DNA from: Opisthorchis felineus
Taxonomy: Eukaryota > Platyhelminthes > Trematoda > Opisthorchiida > Opisthorchiidae
Assembly: GCA_004794785.1 (NCBI GenBank)
Contig: SJOL01007428.1
Coordinates: 455,375-519,374, forward strand
DNA: 64,000 bases
Reading direction: 5' to 3'
The position numbers and the translations under genes are program-made. Positions within the stretch are counted from its first letter, which is position 1, and the number at the start of each line of letters is the position of its first letter. Shown piece after piece: positions 1 through 11,409 of the stretch. The notes beneath the pieces were generated by a model, which searched no databases, had not been told where the DNA came from, and worked only from the letters and a program-made list of their open reading frames with translations.

Positions 1-495
1 AGCGTGTGACCGAACCTGTACAATCGCATCTTTCTCCGAATTAAGCAATATGCCAGAGGCGGACACAGTTCCACTTCCAGCTAACCTGTGCTACACTGGT
101 TATAATTCCCCAAAAGCATGCTTTACCGGAATGCAGTTTCTGGTAGCTGAGTCCAGAACTACCAAACAACTCTGAGTCCAGAGAGGTAGAATTTCCAGCA
201 AGTGTACATGATAAAGGAGTCAAGAGATGAATTCAACCCTCAACCCTTTAAGTGAAAGTAGACTATACCACCTAGACCAGACATCCAGACGCTGCGATAT
301 TGAAAGCTGAGTGAACATCCATGTCAGCTTTACTGGCCAATCCAAAAAGGCTTTTGTCCTCTGTTTGGTATTGCCTGAAATGTTTCATAACCCCATCCTG
401 AACCAGTGACTGCATATGTTACTTCTGCAAAATAAATAAGTAATAGAGATTGCTTTTGACTATGTTTAAAAGAAATTGTTTTTGTCAGTCTGCAG

Positions 496-615
496 GGCTA
501 AAAAGTGCTATTGTTATAGAAAGCTTGTTGGTTGATCCATGCATACTGACCGCAGGAATGTACTTATCTAGTTTTCCCACTGGTGATAGAATCAGTAAAA
601 CTCTTGATTTTTATG
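496..615 (+). CDS. candidate internal exon, unidentified protein
   Basis: This stretch is free of stops for 120 bases. A pyrimidine-rich acceptor ending in TGCAG precedes it and an ATG|GTAAAA donor follows it. Both ends fall after the first base of a codon, so the exon could be skipped without changing frame. The roughly 40 encoded residues are mostly hydrophobic (ESLLVDPCILTAGMYLSS is in the middle) and might be part of a membrane protein. No family was recognised. The open frame itself runs from about 450 to 665, so chance cannot be excluded. Confidence 0.2.
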
Positions 616-3600
616 GTAAAAATCAAGAAGCTGTTCACCCAGCTTCCGACGTGATGCTTGAGTAAGTCTGAGGGTTTAGTGTGATATAGTCATTCCATTT
701 TTTATTCTTATTTTTTATTTTGCTTTTCTGCCCCCCAATATTTTATGTTTTATTCGTAACAAAGGGGCGCGTCACCTGTGAAGACGCCGCTTCGCATGGT
801 GTACAGGTTAAATGGCTATTTTAGTTCAGGTAAACGGTGTTTTAGCTTCTACCGTATCGGTCAGCTGCTTAGGCGATTTTCCAACCCGTAGAATGACAGA
901 ATTGGTTAGAGGCTTATTTATCGACGTCAGTAACTACTAGATACACTAGGGCATTTGTATGAAGTAATATGTAAGCTACAGTATGGCGAAAACAGAACGG
1001 GTCCAAATTAACCAGATGTATTGACATTAACTTTAGGCTGCCCAACAGAAGTGGGACCGGGGTTATAAAAAACGAACACATGTTTTTACCACTTGCTTGT
1101 AGGAGCCAGGAAAAATAAGACCTTTATTTAGACAATGTAAAATTACTCAACAAAACCACCAAGCCATCTTAACATAGCGCTACGGAATCTAATTTGCCTC
1201 TCCTTCAACCCGGACTACCCATGAAAGATGAAAGCCAAGCCTCCAAAGTATAATTAACAAATTACCTGGCTGCATAAATACCTCACAAATATGTAAGAGC
1301 GTGATTTTCAAAACCTTAAATATCGACACGTAGAATTTTACTGACTCGTTTACACTGCTTGCTGGGTCTTGCTATTACCGGCCTGTCCAACCAGAATTTT
1401 TGAGGCGGACATAAGAGATTTTTATGCTGAGTCATGGTCGAGTTATTTATGGGCATTCTACACTGAATGCAACGGAAGTATCGCATCACTGTATCGGACG
1501 ATGAGCGTGAACAGCCTATACAATCAGTAAGAACACAGTGAATCGGTGCAAACAACGAATGATACACCATGATAAATTGTGCGTACCCTCGCATAAAACA
1601 AGGTGGGTAATCTTGATGAACCGGCTTCCTCCATATGTTGCGGCGAAGCAGAACAATATGGGCAGAGCTTACTGGTCGGTATAAATCTATTTACCAATTT
1701 GATGCTTTACTTTTTGGTCATTATTTGTATTAGTAGTCATCCGAAAATTAACGGCTATGTTTCAAGGTGGTTATTGTCTTGCTCAGTTTCCAAAGCAAGC
1801 TGACATATTTTCCCCAGCTAATACTTGCGTTTGGGACTCAGGCGTCATGATAGACGTAAAACGTACTTAAGAATGGGTTGACATAAAAATATCTTCTACT
1901 ATCAGTCATTATGCCGAAGCCTGCCACGGAAAGTAAGTTATTGTCCTTTTTGGTATGTTTATTGTATACTTGATATTTCTAGTTTTATTAACGTATCAGC
2001 TGTGTTACTACAACGTATTTTCTCTGAAGTCTGAATGTTTATCAGTACTAGTTGCGTCAATTCTCCAATGAACTAGCAAATAACATGTAGAATTTGTCAC
2101 GAAGTGTGATAAAAATTACTACACTTCTAGTTTCGTAACCCATTTACGTTACTGTAGATTCATGTTATTGCTGCTACGGAATTCATACGATTTACAGGAT
2201 ATACTTGAAAGAAGTATGGGTTGCACACGTTCAGCCGACTGTCTGGCTTGGTCATCGACTCATTAATACTCAAGATGCGCTGTGATCTAAACATTTTTAA
2301 TGAGGCCTTATATAAGCACGAAACTGATTCTCTGTAGAACAAACTGATATACTACATAGAGAGTTGGGTAGCATTGTCTTCGTGGTTAAAATTCCCAGGA
2401 AATCTATTACCGACGTGGATTTCCTTTCCTTTCTTATGAGCCGGTCGTTCTTTCATAGAATACTTCATGGAAATCTGGTTCAGGGTCATGTTAAGCGTGC
2501 TAGAAATTAAGCTATGTTTGAGAACCAGAATGCACGTACGTGTACGGTCCCGGGCACTGTCTTATTTAATACAATATTTCCTTCTAACCCCTCTCCCTAG
2601 ACCTACAGTCTTATTTAATTACACCTCAGGGTGGATAGTGTTATGGTCGTGGAAAAATGATTTCAAAAGTGAGCTCCACCTTCAGTTTTTACGAAGATCA
2701 ATAAGTTAAACTACAGTCTAGAGATAAGAAGGACGAATTTGGCAAAAGCTTTATCAAATTGAAAGGCTAATGTTTTCATGCCCGTTTTTGGACATATGGA
2801 TATTTAATCCAGTCAAAATGTTTGTCGCTTAATCTTACTGGTTTTGAGTGGACACAATTTGTGAAAAATTTGCATCTAACTAGAAACATGCTTAGGGAAT
2901 TTGCTTTTTAATACCCCAATGCGTCCTCTTTTGTCAACAAATTTGTATCAATAAGGAGTGGATAGAGACTGTTTTTCAACAGTTTTTTGCGCATCCATGA
3001 GTGGCTGAGCACAATTTCTCAAAGTAAGCACGGATAGGTGTGAGGTACTTCATCAATGGAAGTTTACTGAGACCCATATACGAGATCCAGTTACATTATT
3101 TGAGCTTATGCCAACATTGCTACCTAGCACTATCAAGTGCAAACCCCAGGTGATTCTTTATCTGCCATAACTGGTTGTGCCCGGTTTGATGTAGCCGTCA
3201 CTTCCCAGGCGTATTTCTTGATTTTATCTCCTTAAAGATAGACTCTGTTCGCTCCATTTGTCCATTTTTGTAGAGACTCCTGCCTACCGAAAACGTATCG
3301 TTCTTTGTTGATAATAACCACTGGGTCTTAAAAGGTTCAGTGTCACTTCTTGACAAGTGGTCTTGTATATAGCTTCGGGACCACAGAAATCTTCGGCTAA
3401 ACGGTCCATTAGACTTCAAAGCAAACAAAGGTTTCGTATGAATAGAGTAGACGTAAACTAACAAGCTCAGATTGCGGGCTACTGCACCGAAGAATGTACG
3501 GTAGCTGTTCCAGCTAGCCCGCAGAAAGCAGAACTCACGACACCGTCTGCTTGTGAGCTGACTAAAGAAGATATTGAAAATCTCATATATAATCAAAGTC

Positions 3601-4120
3601 AGCGTCTAGATCACTGGGCATATTTTGCAACAATATTATTAACAGTAGTTTAGTTGGCAATGCCGTGTTTTTCATTCAATTAGCTCATTTCCGTCCGCAG
3701 GCTGCGAGTTTAGCTTCTCCCTCCGAATATACCTTTATGTCTTAAAACGCCATTTAGTTTCCACGAGCACCAGTGTGATGCATCTTTGTATGCTATTCAA
3801 ATGAAGTACACCGAGAGACATTTCCACCCATGCAGATACTAGACCAAGGCTTGTCATAACGTGGCTACTGGCTTCAATAATACTGAAACACCAGAACTTT
3901 CCATTTGATAGGCGCGTCCGAGAGCAGCAAGCAGGGTGCATTACTCACGACCTCACATTACGTCAGATGTTTGGCAGCGTCATAAATACCGCTGGCCAAC
4001 AACTGCGGTCTCCCTCGGGTTCAAAAGAGCCTTTCAATGAATAGATAGGTTAGACAAAGTGGTCTGTCCCTGAAGCTTGTAAACATACTTTGTGCTCTTC
4101 ATTCCCACATTCCTGGTAGT
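616..4120. other. no gene recognised
   Basis: AT-rich sequence with only short open frames on both strands. The longest is a 132-codon minus-strand frame at 3198-3596. Its product has mixed composition with no recognisable domain and it has no supporting splice context. Nothing here could be assigned. Confidence 0.5.
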
Positions 4121-4135
4121 TCAAAACTACTGGCG

Positions 4136-4313
4136 GGTATCAGGCAAGTCTTTCCTTCTGATCTATTCTTGTTCAATCTTGCGAACGATATTATCATAGA
4201 ATGCACACCAATGAATTGATGAACTTGATGAGCAAATTACATCTAGAGAAGAACTAGTGGACTTAAACTACGTGGACAACATTATCTTGTTTTTTGACAG
4301 CTCAGAAATTTAG
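4136..4313 (+). mobile_element. degenerate non-LTR retrotransposon reverse transcriptase fragment
   Basis: Two short blocks in different frames correspond to the core of a LINE reverse transcriptase. At 4136-4216 the frame reads GIRQVFPSDLFLFNLANDII, which matches the fingers/palm motif usually written G-[VI]-R-Q-G-C-P-L-S-P-F-L-F-N. After a stop and a frameshift, 4251-4313 reads LVDLNYVDNIILFF, matching the catalytic block usually seen as (L/V)DLEYADDIVL. The catalytic YADD is YVDN here, so one of the paired aspartates is lost. Downstream there is no convincing thumb domain. This is a dead, short relic; its clade cannot be fixed from so little sequence. Confidence 0.6.
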
Positions 4314-5344
4314 CCACACACTGATGATATCTCCACAAGGGGTGGCGGAAATTTTGCATTCAGTTACCAAGATTGACGAACAGATACACAGCCACCTGAA
4401 ATGATGATCGTCAATCCACACAGATTACTCTAGAGAGAATTTCTGGTCCACTACTTTTAGCGTGCCATGTGCACCTGCCAACTGCAAACAGCAGTTTTTC
4501 AGAAATTTTATCTGAAAACTCAAAGGGAATTGCTTAAGATTGTTGACCACCTAATCTGTAGAGTGGCTGCATGAGCCGTGACTGTATTGTGACAGAAACA
4601 GTCAGTGAACGCATTACCACGGAGTAGGAATATTTGAAGAGTTGTATCAGTTACAATGTGAGAAACAAAATTCACTGAATAGCTTTTTATTTCACGCTTC
4701 TTTGGCTGGTAAGCATCCGTTTTTATTACAGGTGCATTGTTGCCGGTGATGCTGACAATGACTAATTGATTTTCAAAGCTACATAGCAGAAATAGTTGGG
4801 TAATTGTAACCTTAAGACCAAGAATTTAGGTATATAATTTTTAGTAGTTTGTAGTTTTGTCTTGATGAAAAACAAATTTTCACCTAGGCTAAAAAATTGG
4901 GAAATTCCCATAGATGGATTTGCGTAACTATTTTATACCTCCCTTTATATGCTTGTTTGATGCCATTTTTCTGAGGAAAATATGATGAAGTTGCTTTTTC
5001 CAACGGACTGGTTTGTCGCAATCTGTACTTAACTATTACGCTCATGACTCACCGCCTGTCATACATATTAATGAGTCGCTAGATAATTCGACTCAGAACA
5101 GGAACGTCCAAACAGGCTTCTATGTATTCTGGAATGCTGGCCTCTAGGGGGGCAACGGTCATCTGTAATCCTATTCTCAAACGGTCGTACATATGCCATA
5201 CAGTTGATGTTAGTCTCCCTTCATGCCTACCTTCGCTCAAATCCTCCATTTTCGATCTAGATGTGTAAACCCAGGGTACTGGTGCCTGAGCTTTGTGCTG
5301 CTGCCCAGTGACCATGTATCTTTACCAACGAATTTTTTTTTCAG

Positions 5345-5512
5345 GTTGTATTTGTCATGACAGTGTCCTGAAAACATGGTTGAATCAATGTATGAATATT
5401 TGTCTTGCTGATGCTACTTCGTGGGGAAAAATTGTTCCGCGAAAGGCGCCAGACTGCGCAGCTACTCAAGAAGACCCCAAGAAAACAGAGAGCACAGCTG
5501 TAATAAATGGTA
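5345..5512 (+). CDS. candidate internal exon, cysteine-containing, unidentified
   Basis: A strong acceptor (a run of nine T followed by CAG) opens a frame that continues without stops to an ATG|GTAAAT donor. The peptide begins GCICHDSVLKTWLNQCMNIC and ends with a polar, lysine- and threonine-rich segment. It contains five cysteines, including C-x-C and C-x3-C spacings. The open frame runs past the donor to a stop at 5550. A minus-strand frame of 70 codons overlaps and is probably a shadow. No domain was identified. Of the exon candidates in this window it has one of the better acceptors. Confidence 0.3.
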
Positions 5513-5559
5513 AATTGAGCGTCTCTTTGATGCACAATGATAAGTGTTAGCATAATACC

Positions 5560-7310
5560 TTTACACCCACTGTGTTATTCTTTTGCCATGCGTTGCTACA
5601 CATGAAAGTCATATTTTGCGGAACAGTTGCGCTTACCATGAGTACCAGTTCAGTCTGGATGTGTAAGTTTTGAGGTAATTTTGCGGGTCATCATTATAAG
5701 ATGCTGATTCACCAGTACTCATTCGAAATACGGCACTCCTTAAAAGCCCATGTTAAAATATATATGTATCTGGTGAAACAGTTAAACTGAGATTAGGGCA
5801 GGGTTGGGTTAGCCCGGTGGTTCCAGACTTAAGTGGCAGTTGTTTCATCATATCTGACCTCAGCTTCATGTAGTTCGTGCGGTTTATGTACGAATACGCC
5901 TTAAAAGAGCTGTACAAACCTTTGGGGACACCAACTTAAACTAATGCCACAATGCCTTGTATTGCTGCCTGAATGGACGGTTTTTGAATCTTCCCTCGAA
6001 AGACCACATCACAAAGTGAAATTTCACGGACAAAGCTATAGTTAATCAAGATTTTACACAGTCTCCGTCATTTTAAGAACTTTTAGAGCTCCTGTGCTTC
6101 TGGCGATAATGGGTTCTGAAATTCGAGCCAGTATCCAGCCTTGGAGATTTATAACGATAAACGAAGTTAATTTGAGGCTTCCGGTAAACCTCACCAAGTC
6201 GGTGTGATCCAAATCAGCAAAAGTTTGCCTAACACACGTAGAGGAGTAAAAATAATAAAACATCAAGTTCGACAGAACAACGGGGCTCAGTTATAATGGT
6301 TACAACTACCAGCCGAATAAAAGCCCTGAGGACACGTATTGCCCATGCTTTGGATCACTCGAGGCACAGTGCCACCTCCGTGTGAACGCCCGGCAACGCC
6401 CGTCCAACGATTCATGTGGTGTTGTTCAATGTTCTTGCTTGTTGAATCAATTTTATTCACGGATTCTAATTTCTTAAATTTTGTAGATTACTAAGTCCTG
6501 AACAGGATAGGAAGTAATTCTTCAAGTCTGAAGCCGGAAATATGACACAGACATTGTGCCTTCGAGAAAGCTTGTGAGCAAGCCAGATAACAAGCAAGAA
6601 ACTTAGCTAGCATTCAGAAACACTTGTTCAAGTTGAGCGGCAAATGCCATTCGCTATTTATGGTCACTGAACTCGGAAACTAGCCATTCTGCAAAGTATT
6701 CTAACCTGGATTTTGCTTACGCCTAACCCACCGGTAACAACTAAGTTATTTTCATCAACGAAGGAAATTAGGAAAACTCGTGCTTCGTTTCGTTTCCTCA
6801 ACTGCAGCTGTTCCAAGATCCTCTGGTACTTCTCTTGGCATTCCGTTTTTGGCATTTTATATTCCGCTTAACAAATTTTTAGCTTACGATATCATTCCAG
6901 TGAATTTGTTCGCAGAACCAATAAGATTGTCCTAAACTCCTCTGAAACAGGCATACAACCATATGCCTCACTGTCCCGCATTTTGTCTGTAATGAATTTT
7001 GTCCAACGCCCTACTCCCTGATTCATGATAGAACACCATGTTGCATACGTAAATTTCTGTTAACGAGTCACTCATTCAAGCGTTATCCATTCACTAGGGT
7101 TAGATTACGCTTTCAATTTATATCTTCATGAAATGTTTTAGTAAAACACAGGCGAACTTTGTTGGTTTAAGTGTCATTTGAAGGACATCGTTACTCAATA
7201 ACTGGCCACTTTTCGTGCCCACGAAAGTGGGTGGATAATATGAGTATTCGCCGTTTATCTGGTTTGTATCGGGCTAGTTTCTCGGAAAATTTTCCATGCG
7301 CACCGTATAT
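5560..7310. other. no gene recognised; one small hairpin
   Basis: No coding or repeat family could be supported here. The only structure noticed is an imperfect hairpin at about 7206-7231, in which a CCACTT...CGTG arm pairs with CACGAAAGTGG. Confidence 0.4.
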
Positions 7311-7314
7311 CTGA

Positions 7315-7818
7315 AGCATTCTGAAAGCGGCATATTCCTTGTCTTTGACGGAAGTGCTACTGTATGGCTTATGTTACATTCAACCTCAAGACCACCAAGC
7401 ACGAAAGGAGTATTATGTCGACCTGCAATTAGAGCAGCATGTTGCCCGGTGGATGAGGATAGAGCATATTTGCGACGTCATGTTACAGGAGAATCTAGTT
7501 AGCGGACGGATAATAGGTGTCCCAGAAACACATTCACAAAATTTGCGAAAAGCAAGTGTGCGGGTTACCAATATGAGAAGGAAAAAATTATTCTCTGTGG
7601 GGGAAAACATGTTGCGTTGCATCCCACGCTAAAACGTGAGAAACAAGCTGCCTAACTTATACCAGCTACCCGATCTGCAGCGCTCAATACAGAAAGAGAT
7701 TCCTAGGTTTGTGCTTTTACAGCACTTAAATTCTTTCCTAAGCCAAATGCAACCATATTTTTTAGGATCATTGCAATATACTCTATCTGTTTCATTAAAA
7801 CTTGTAGAACAAGCATGA
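7315..7818 (+). CDS. long open stretch with a single internal stop, unidentified
   Basis: One frame stays open from 7315 to 7818 except for a single TAA at 7630-7632, about 165 codons in total, which is long for this AT-rich sequence. Part of the translation has balanced, amphipathic composition (EQHVARWMRIEHICDVMLQE near 7425-7485). The second half is leucine- and glutamine-rich. No ATG suits a start, so this would be an internal or decayed exon. A minus-strand frame at 7413-7622 overlaps. No protein family was recognised. The internal stop either marks the end of a terminal exon or a pseudogene lesion. Confidence 0.25.
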
Positions 7819-8187
7819 CCTTTGGGGCGTCCGGCTCGGGATTTCCGAGTTGAATATCACATACCTTTCATCAACTTCTAAAAGAATACAACAGTCGTTC
7901 TAATTTAATACACATAGAGGTCCTGATTATAAGGAAATAGAGACAGAATTTAGGCAGCACATCAGTTGCCAACAGGCAGTGGCAGACAACAAAATTCTCA
8001 TATGTGAGGGTCTTATGTGGAACATTTTTGGCTGCGCTTTCAAGCTGTGGGTTGGCAAGAAAACTCTTCATTAGAAAGTTTCAGCCCATCAGAAGCCATT
8101 TACTGGAGGCAAACTCGCACACGTCTTACGACCATTAAACCGGCCAGCTGGGTCTGTTTGGTGGCTGCATTATCGGTGTGTTAACAG

Positions 8188-8323
8188 AGGAAAAGGAACC
8201 GACCGAAGGCTGCGCACGACCAGAGGTCTATTTCAACTCAAATCCAGTTAACCCTGCTACCTGGTGCGATGATAGTCATCCGTGCGGTGCTGCGAACGTC
8301 CGGATGGAAAGCATTGTATTAGC
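8188..8323 (+). CDS. candidate exon, unidentified
   Basis: The acceptor GTGTGTTAACAG leads into a frame rich in polar residues and containing ARPEVYFNSNPVNPATWCDD. There are three cysteines within about 30 residues. The donor AGC|GTATGG is weak. GC content is visibly higher than in the flanks. The open frame continues to a stop at 8373-8375. No known domain was recognised. Confidence 0.2.
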
Positions 8324-8900
8324 GTATGGAAATTTTTTAAGTCGTAATTGTTTTCAGTTGAATAAATACACCTAAAGGATTCAATTTTCGTCAAATTAAC
8401 TTGGCAGAGGCTTGCCTAACGTGTAATTATGAAAAGCCACAAAGCTCCCAGTTCCAAACTAGAGAAAATTATAATACTTCAGAAGACTAAACGACGTTCT
8501 CTGTTTGCTAGATAACTGGCTAGCTAAATCCGCTATCTGTCCACATAAACAGATTTTTATTTAAAAACAGTCCACAGGTAGTGAACTCAGCGTTATCGAG
8601 TCGAACTAACTAACCCATGATAAAGCTGTTACTTGTGCCGTTTTAATTGTTTAGACATTGAAGCTCTCCAAAAAATTCACTTCTATTCATCCCACGTCAA
8701 ATATTATGATGGATATCCAGTCTTATGTCATAATCAGCATGCTTATTACTCAGTAGAGAAAACCAACCACCAACAAATAAGCGAACGTTGTTCATTAGCA
8801 TACAAACGTCGACGATCGTACTAGGGTGGGAAGTAGTCACAGGCGGTTGACGTGATCGATACATCTTAGATATTCACATTTACGTCACTTTTGCTTGAAC

Positions 8901-9165
8901 AGTCCTCCTGCTATCTTGGATCCATTACTCTGGCGAGTCCACACAAAATGGGGAAAGCATTGGACTCAAGTCTCGCTCTTATTCGATCTCATCAGCAGCG
9001 CATGTACTTGGCTATTTCGGGGGTTGAACTCCTGAAATATGACACCAGTGCTCCGCCAGCGCACGCCAAACGCACCTGAGTTATCAAGTCGGGATAGCTG
9101 AAAGTGCTAACGATTGAGCGATGTGATTGATTTCCTTGACAAATGCCTTAGACTGTTCACCCGTC
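8901..9165 (-). mobile_element. tRNA-related SINE with hammerhead ribozyme, copy 1
   Basis: This minus-strand element aligns by eye with the copy at 11.3-11.6 kb over its whole length. In minus-strand order it has a shared leader (9165-9061), a tRNA-like part with an A-box-like segment near 9047-9060 and a B-box-like GAGTTCAACCCC (9022-9033), then a hammerhead ribozyme (8957-9001), then a tail ending near AGGAGGAC (8901). Known Sm-alpha SINEs of schistosomes have the same order of tRNA-derived Pol III promoter and hammerhead. Both promoter boxes carry substitutions, so the copy looks inactive. A 62-codon plus-strand open frame across it is a shadow. Confidence 0.7.
8957..9001 (-). ncRNA. hammerhead ribozyme, decayed core (SINE copy 1)
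   Basis: On the minus strand the CTGATGA core is at 8995-8989. Stem II is GATC/GAGC with loop GAATAA, and one pair is lost. GAAA is replaced by GAGA (8974-8971). Stem III is ACT/AGT closed by two bases. The cleavage triplet GTC ends at 8963. Stem I pairs GCGCTG (9001-8996) with CAATGC (8962-8957), five of six positions counting one G-U pair. The A-to-G change in the invariant GAAA should abolish cleavage according to known hammerhead chemistry. This copy preserves stems I and III better than copy 2 does. Confidence 0.65.
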
Positions 9166-9217
9166 CAGATGTGATAATTCAGGTGCGTGGTGGTACCACT
9201 TTCGTCTGTCGTATTAG

Positions 9218-9625
9218 ATGTGTGGGTTTCCATTCCTGGCCGTCGACAGATATGTGTTGCTGGTAAGATTCACTAAGAGCGATACTCAACTGCAGCACTT
9301 TTTCTCCTTCGTATGGACTCATAAGAATGATTACCTCGGGAAAGTAGGAAATATTTTCAAGCGCATCTATGCATATAACTCGTTAAGCCTATTTCTCCTG
9401 TGTGCCACAGTTTTTTGCTGGTACTTGAAAGCTTTTTTGTATTTCTACCGTGTCCATCCTGACCAGAATATCTTCTTACGATTTCTGAGGCTTCAACGAC
9501 AGGCCGTAATGCACGGTAGATCCGATGTTAGGCGAAATGATTGTGCCGTTCATATTGTGCCCCAGGTTATTTCATCTTGCATCTCGTTTAAAGAAGGACC
9601 GAAGCTCAAATCCCAACGTGACTAG
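9218..9625 (+). other. 135-codon open frame, probably chance
   Basis: An ATG-initiated frame of 135 codons with a hydrophobic middle (residues about 50-75) and a basic end. There is no recognisable motif and no good start context, and codon use does not differ from the flanks. It directly follows SINE copy 1. It is listed because of its length only. Confidence 0.12.
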
Positions 9626-9877
9626 GAATGAAAATAGCTGTTGCGCAGTGCTGACGAAAAAGATCTCTTCGTGTGGAACAGAAATAATAAACGCAAGCTG
9701 CCAGAAAAATGGACGCTCAAACGTATGCTGTGGACAAAAAAAGTTGAATTCCTTGTGAAAACTAATACAATCCTCGAAACCCTAATAAAATGGCCCGTTT
9801 CACCAATATTAAGATTTATTTAGTGCATTCATTTGGGGTCGTCAAATTACCCCTCTACAGCTAATTTCATCTGTTGT

Positions 9878-10014
9878 TCCGAGAACGACAAGTCCACTGA
9901 CCAGGCTAGGACAGCCAACGATGTGATAAAAAATGTATACGATGCAATAATCTCAGGTCGACCTAGTGAAGACAGACTAACTACTGCTCAACAGGCAACA
10001 AAATTGTCGGGCTA
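9878..10014 (+). CDS. candidate exon fragment, unidentified
   Basis: The frame at 9833-10015 has a hydrophilic product containing NDVIKNVYDAIISGRPSEDR with balanced composition. It ends at a TAG at 10013-10015. The next candidate, at 10157, is in the same frame, separated by several stops in which an intron could lie. No clear donor was found before the stop. No family was recognised. Confidence 0.18.
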
Positions 10015-10156
10015 GTCCTGAAATCTCACCGGCGACTTCCAAAGGCTTTCAGATATGAACGGTCTGGCGCAACGCATGAGAAAGTCCGTTTGCTGGATGT
10101 CCCATATTTAGGATTAGACATAGTTTAGGTTTCTCATCAGATTTCTTACGCTTGCA

Positions 10157-10325
10157 GAAGAAGCTATATGGGAAAGTCTTCGTAATGATTCTGTTCAAAA
10201 GAAGCTTTCAGAACTTTGCAAATCATCCATATGTTGCCGGGGGAATTTAACGGAGGACATCTGTTCCCGTACTCTACATAAGAACCTTGGCTCAATCCCT
10301 GGACTTCAGGCTGAGTTACTTCATG
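10157..10325 (+). CDS. candidate internal exon, unidentified
   Basis: A typical acceptor (TTTCTCATCAGATTTCTTACGCTTGCAG) precedes a frame whose start reads EEAIWESLRNDSVQKKLSEL, followed by a segment with three cysteines and GSIPGLQAELLHVT. Residue composition is that of a soluble helical protein. The donor is uncertain (CAT|GTGACG is the nearest). The frame has no ATG and is short, so it is easily missed by ORF length filters. No family was recognised. Confidence 0.28.
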
Positions 10326-11340
10326 TGACGGGAGGACGAGGGCTCATACTTATTATAGTTATATTTATTATACTTATTATCCAGTCAAAGCTGTAATCAA
10401 AAAGCTAACATTGACAACACTGCAAGATAACATTGTCAGCGGCACTGACAAAGAAAACAACTGGCCGTGGTGAGCTATGTGCACAGGCTCTCAGATTCAA
10501 GGAAAACCCATATCTAGTTTTATTATTCTTCCTAATTCAGGACCATCCTAACTGATGAGAAATCCCCAACTTCAGAATTACATTTTTACTACGTATATAG
10601 TAGATAGGACATATGGAGAAGAGGAGTCCGTTTTCTGTCGTAAAAATGAACAAGGTTCAAAATACAGCTGAAAATATGTATTTCTCAAAAACCCTTGAAT
10701 CTATGTTACTACAACTTAGGTGCTAAGATGAAGGGCTGGAAAAGCATACTTAGAGTTATAAATAGTTCAGGCTGTTCAGGTAGTTTTGCCTCCTGTACGG
10801 TAGTATAAACCGCCTTTCATCTGCATTTCATCTGTAATTTTATCTACATACCTCTTTACACTTGCATGAACATTTACAGCTTTAACTTCGACTAGCATTT
10901 GCTTGACTAAACATTTATTTTCTTAAGTTCCGAAAGCTTGCACTCCTGAAACTTTATTCAAAAATTAAGCTGATGAACTTCGTTTGGAAAATACTTCATC
11001 TTGGATAGCCTTTGTATGGTCAGAATAATTAATTACTGGAAAACCTAGAGATTGTATAGCTTAAGGCCATACAGTCCAAAGAGCAGAGCTTCGTCCGACT
11101 CAAACTATTGTCCTATTTGTTTATGTGCTTCGTTAGTTCATTAAGCATCATTCAAATTTTGTTTTTTAAAGTTCGACAAAATGGAAATTAGGGTAAAAGG
11201 TTGTGTCCTGTTGTTGGTGCATGATAGGCAGAAATACTCAAAGATCTGCAATCCACGTTAACATCAGTGTCGTTTGAACGGTCCTTCTCCTACCCTGGAG
11301 CAATTATTCTCATGAGTCATGCCAAACAAAGGAAGCATTG

Positions 11341-11373
11341 AACTTGAGTTTCGCTCTTATTGGAGCTCATCAG
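11341..11373 (-). ncRNA. hammerhead ribozyme with intact catalytic core
   Basis: The minus strand has the invariant CTGATGA (11,373-11,367), a perfect four-pair stem II GCTC/GAGC with loop CAATAA (11,366-11,353), and GAAA (11,352-11,349). Stem III is ACT/AGT around a CA loop (11,349-11,342). All core residues needed for catalysis are present. Stem I is poor: the bases before CTGATGA (CCAGA) do not pair with those after the cleavage site, and the cleavage triplet is GTT where copy 1 has GTC. The core is therefore intact but the copy may not cleave. Confidence 0.75.
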
Positions 11374-11397
11374 TCTGGTATATATATGGCTCTGTCA

Positions 11398-11409
11398 GGG
11401 ATCGAACTC
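11398..11409 (-). promoter_or_regulatory. Pol III B-box of SINE copy 2
   Basis: GAGTTCGATCCC on the minus strand fits the B-box consensus GGTTCRANNCC at all but one position. Together with the A-box-like segment at 11,441-11,454 it forms an internal Pol III promoter of tRNA type. Whether it is still used cannot be told from sequence. Confidence 0.55.

Noticed and set aside
8891..9079. 62-codon plus-strand frame
   Set aside because: It lies across SINE copy 1, whose informative strand is minus.
10128..10145. CTGATGA directly followed by GAAAC on the minus strand
   Set aside because: There is no room for stem II between the two boxes, so it cannot be a hammerhead.
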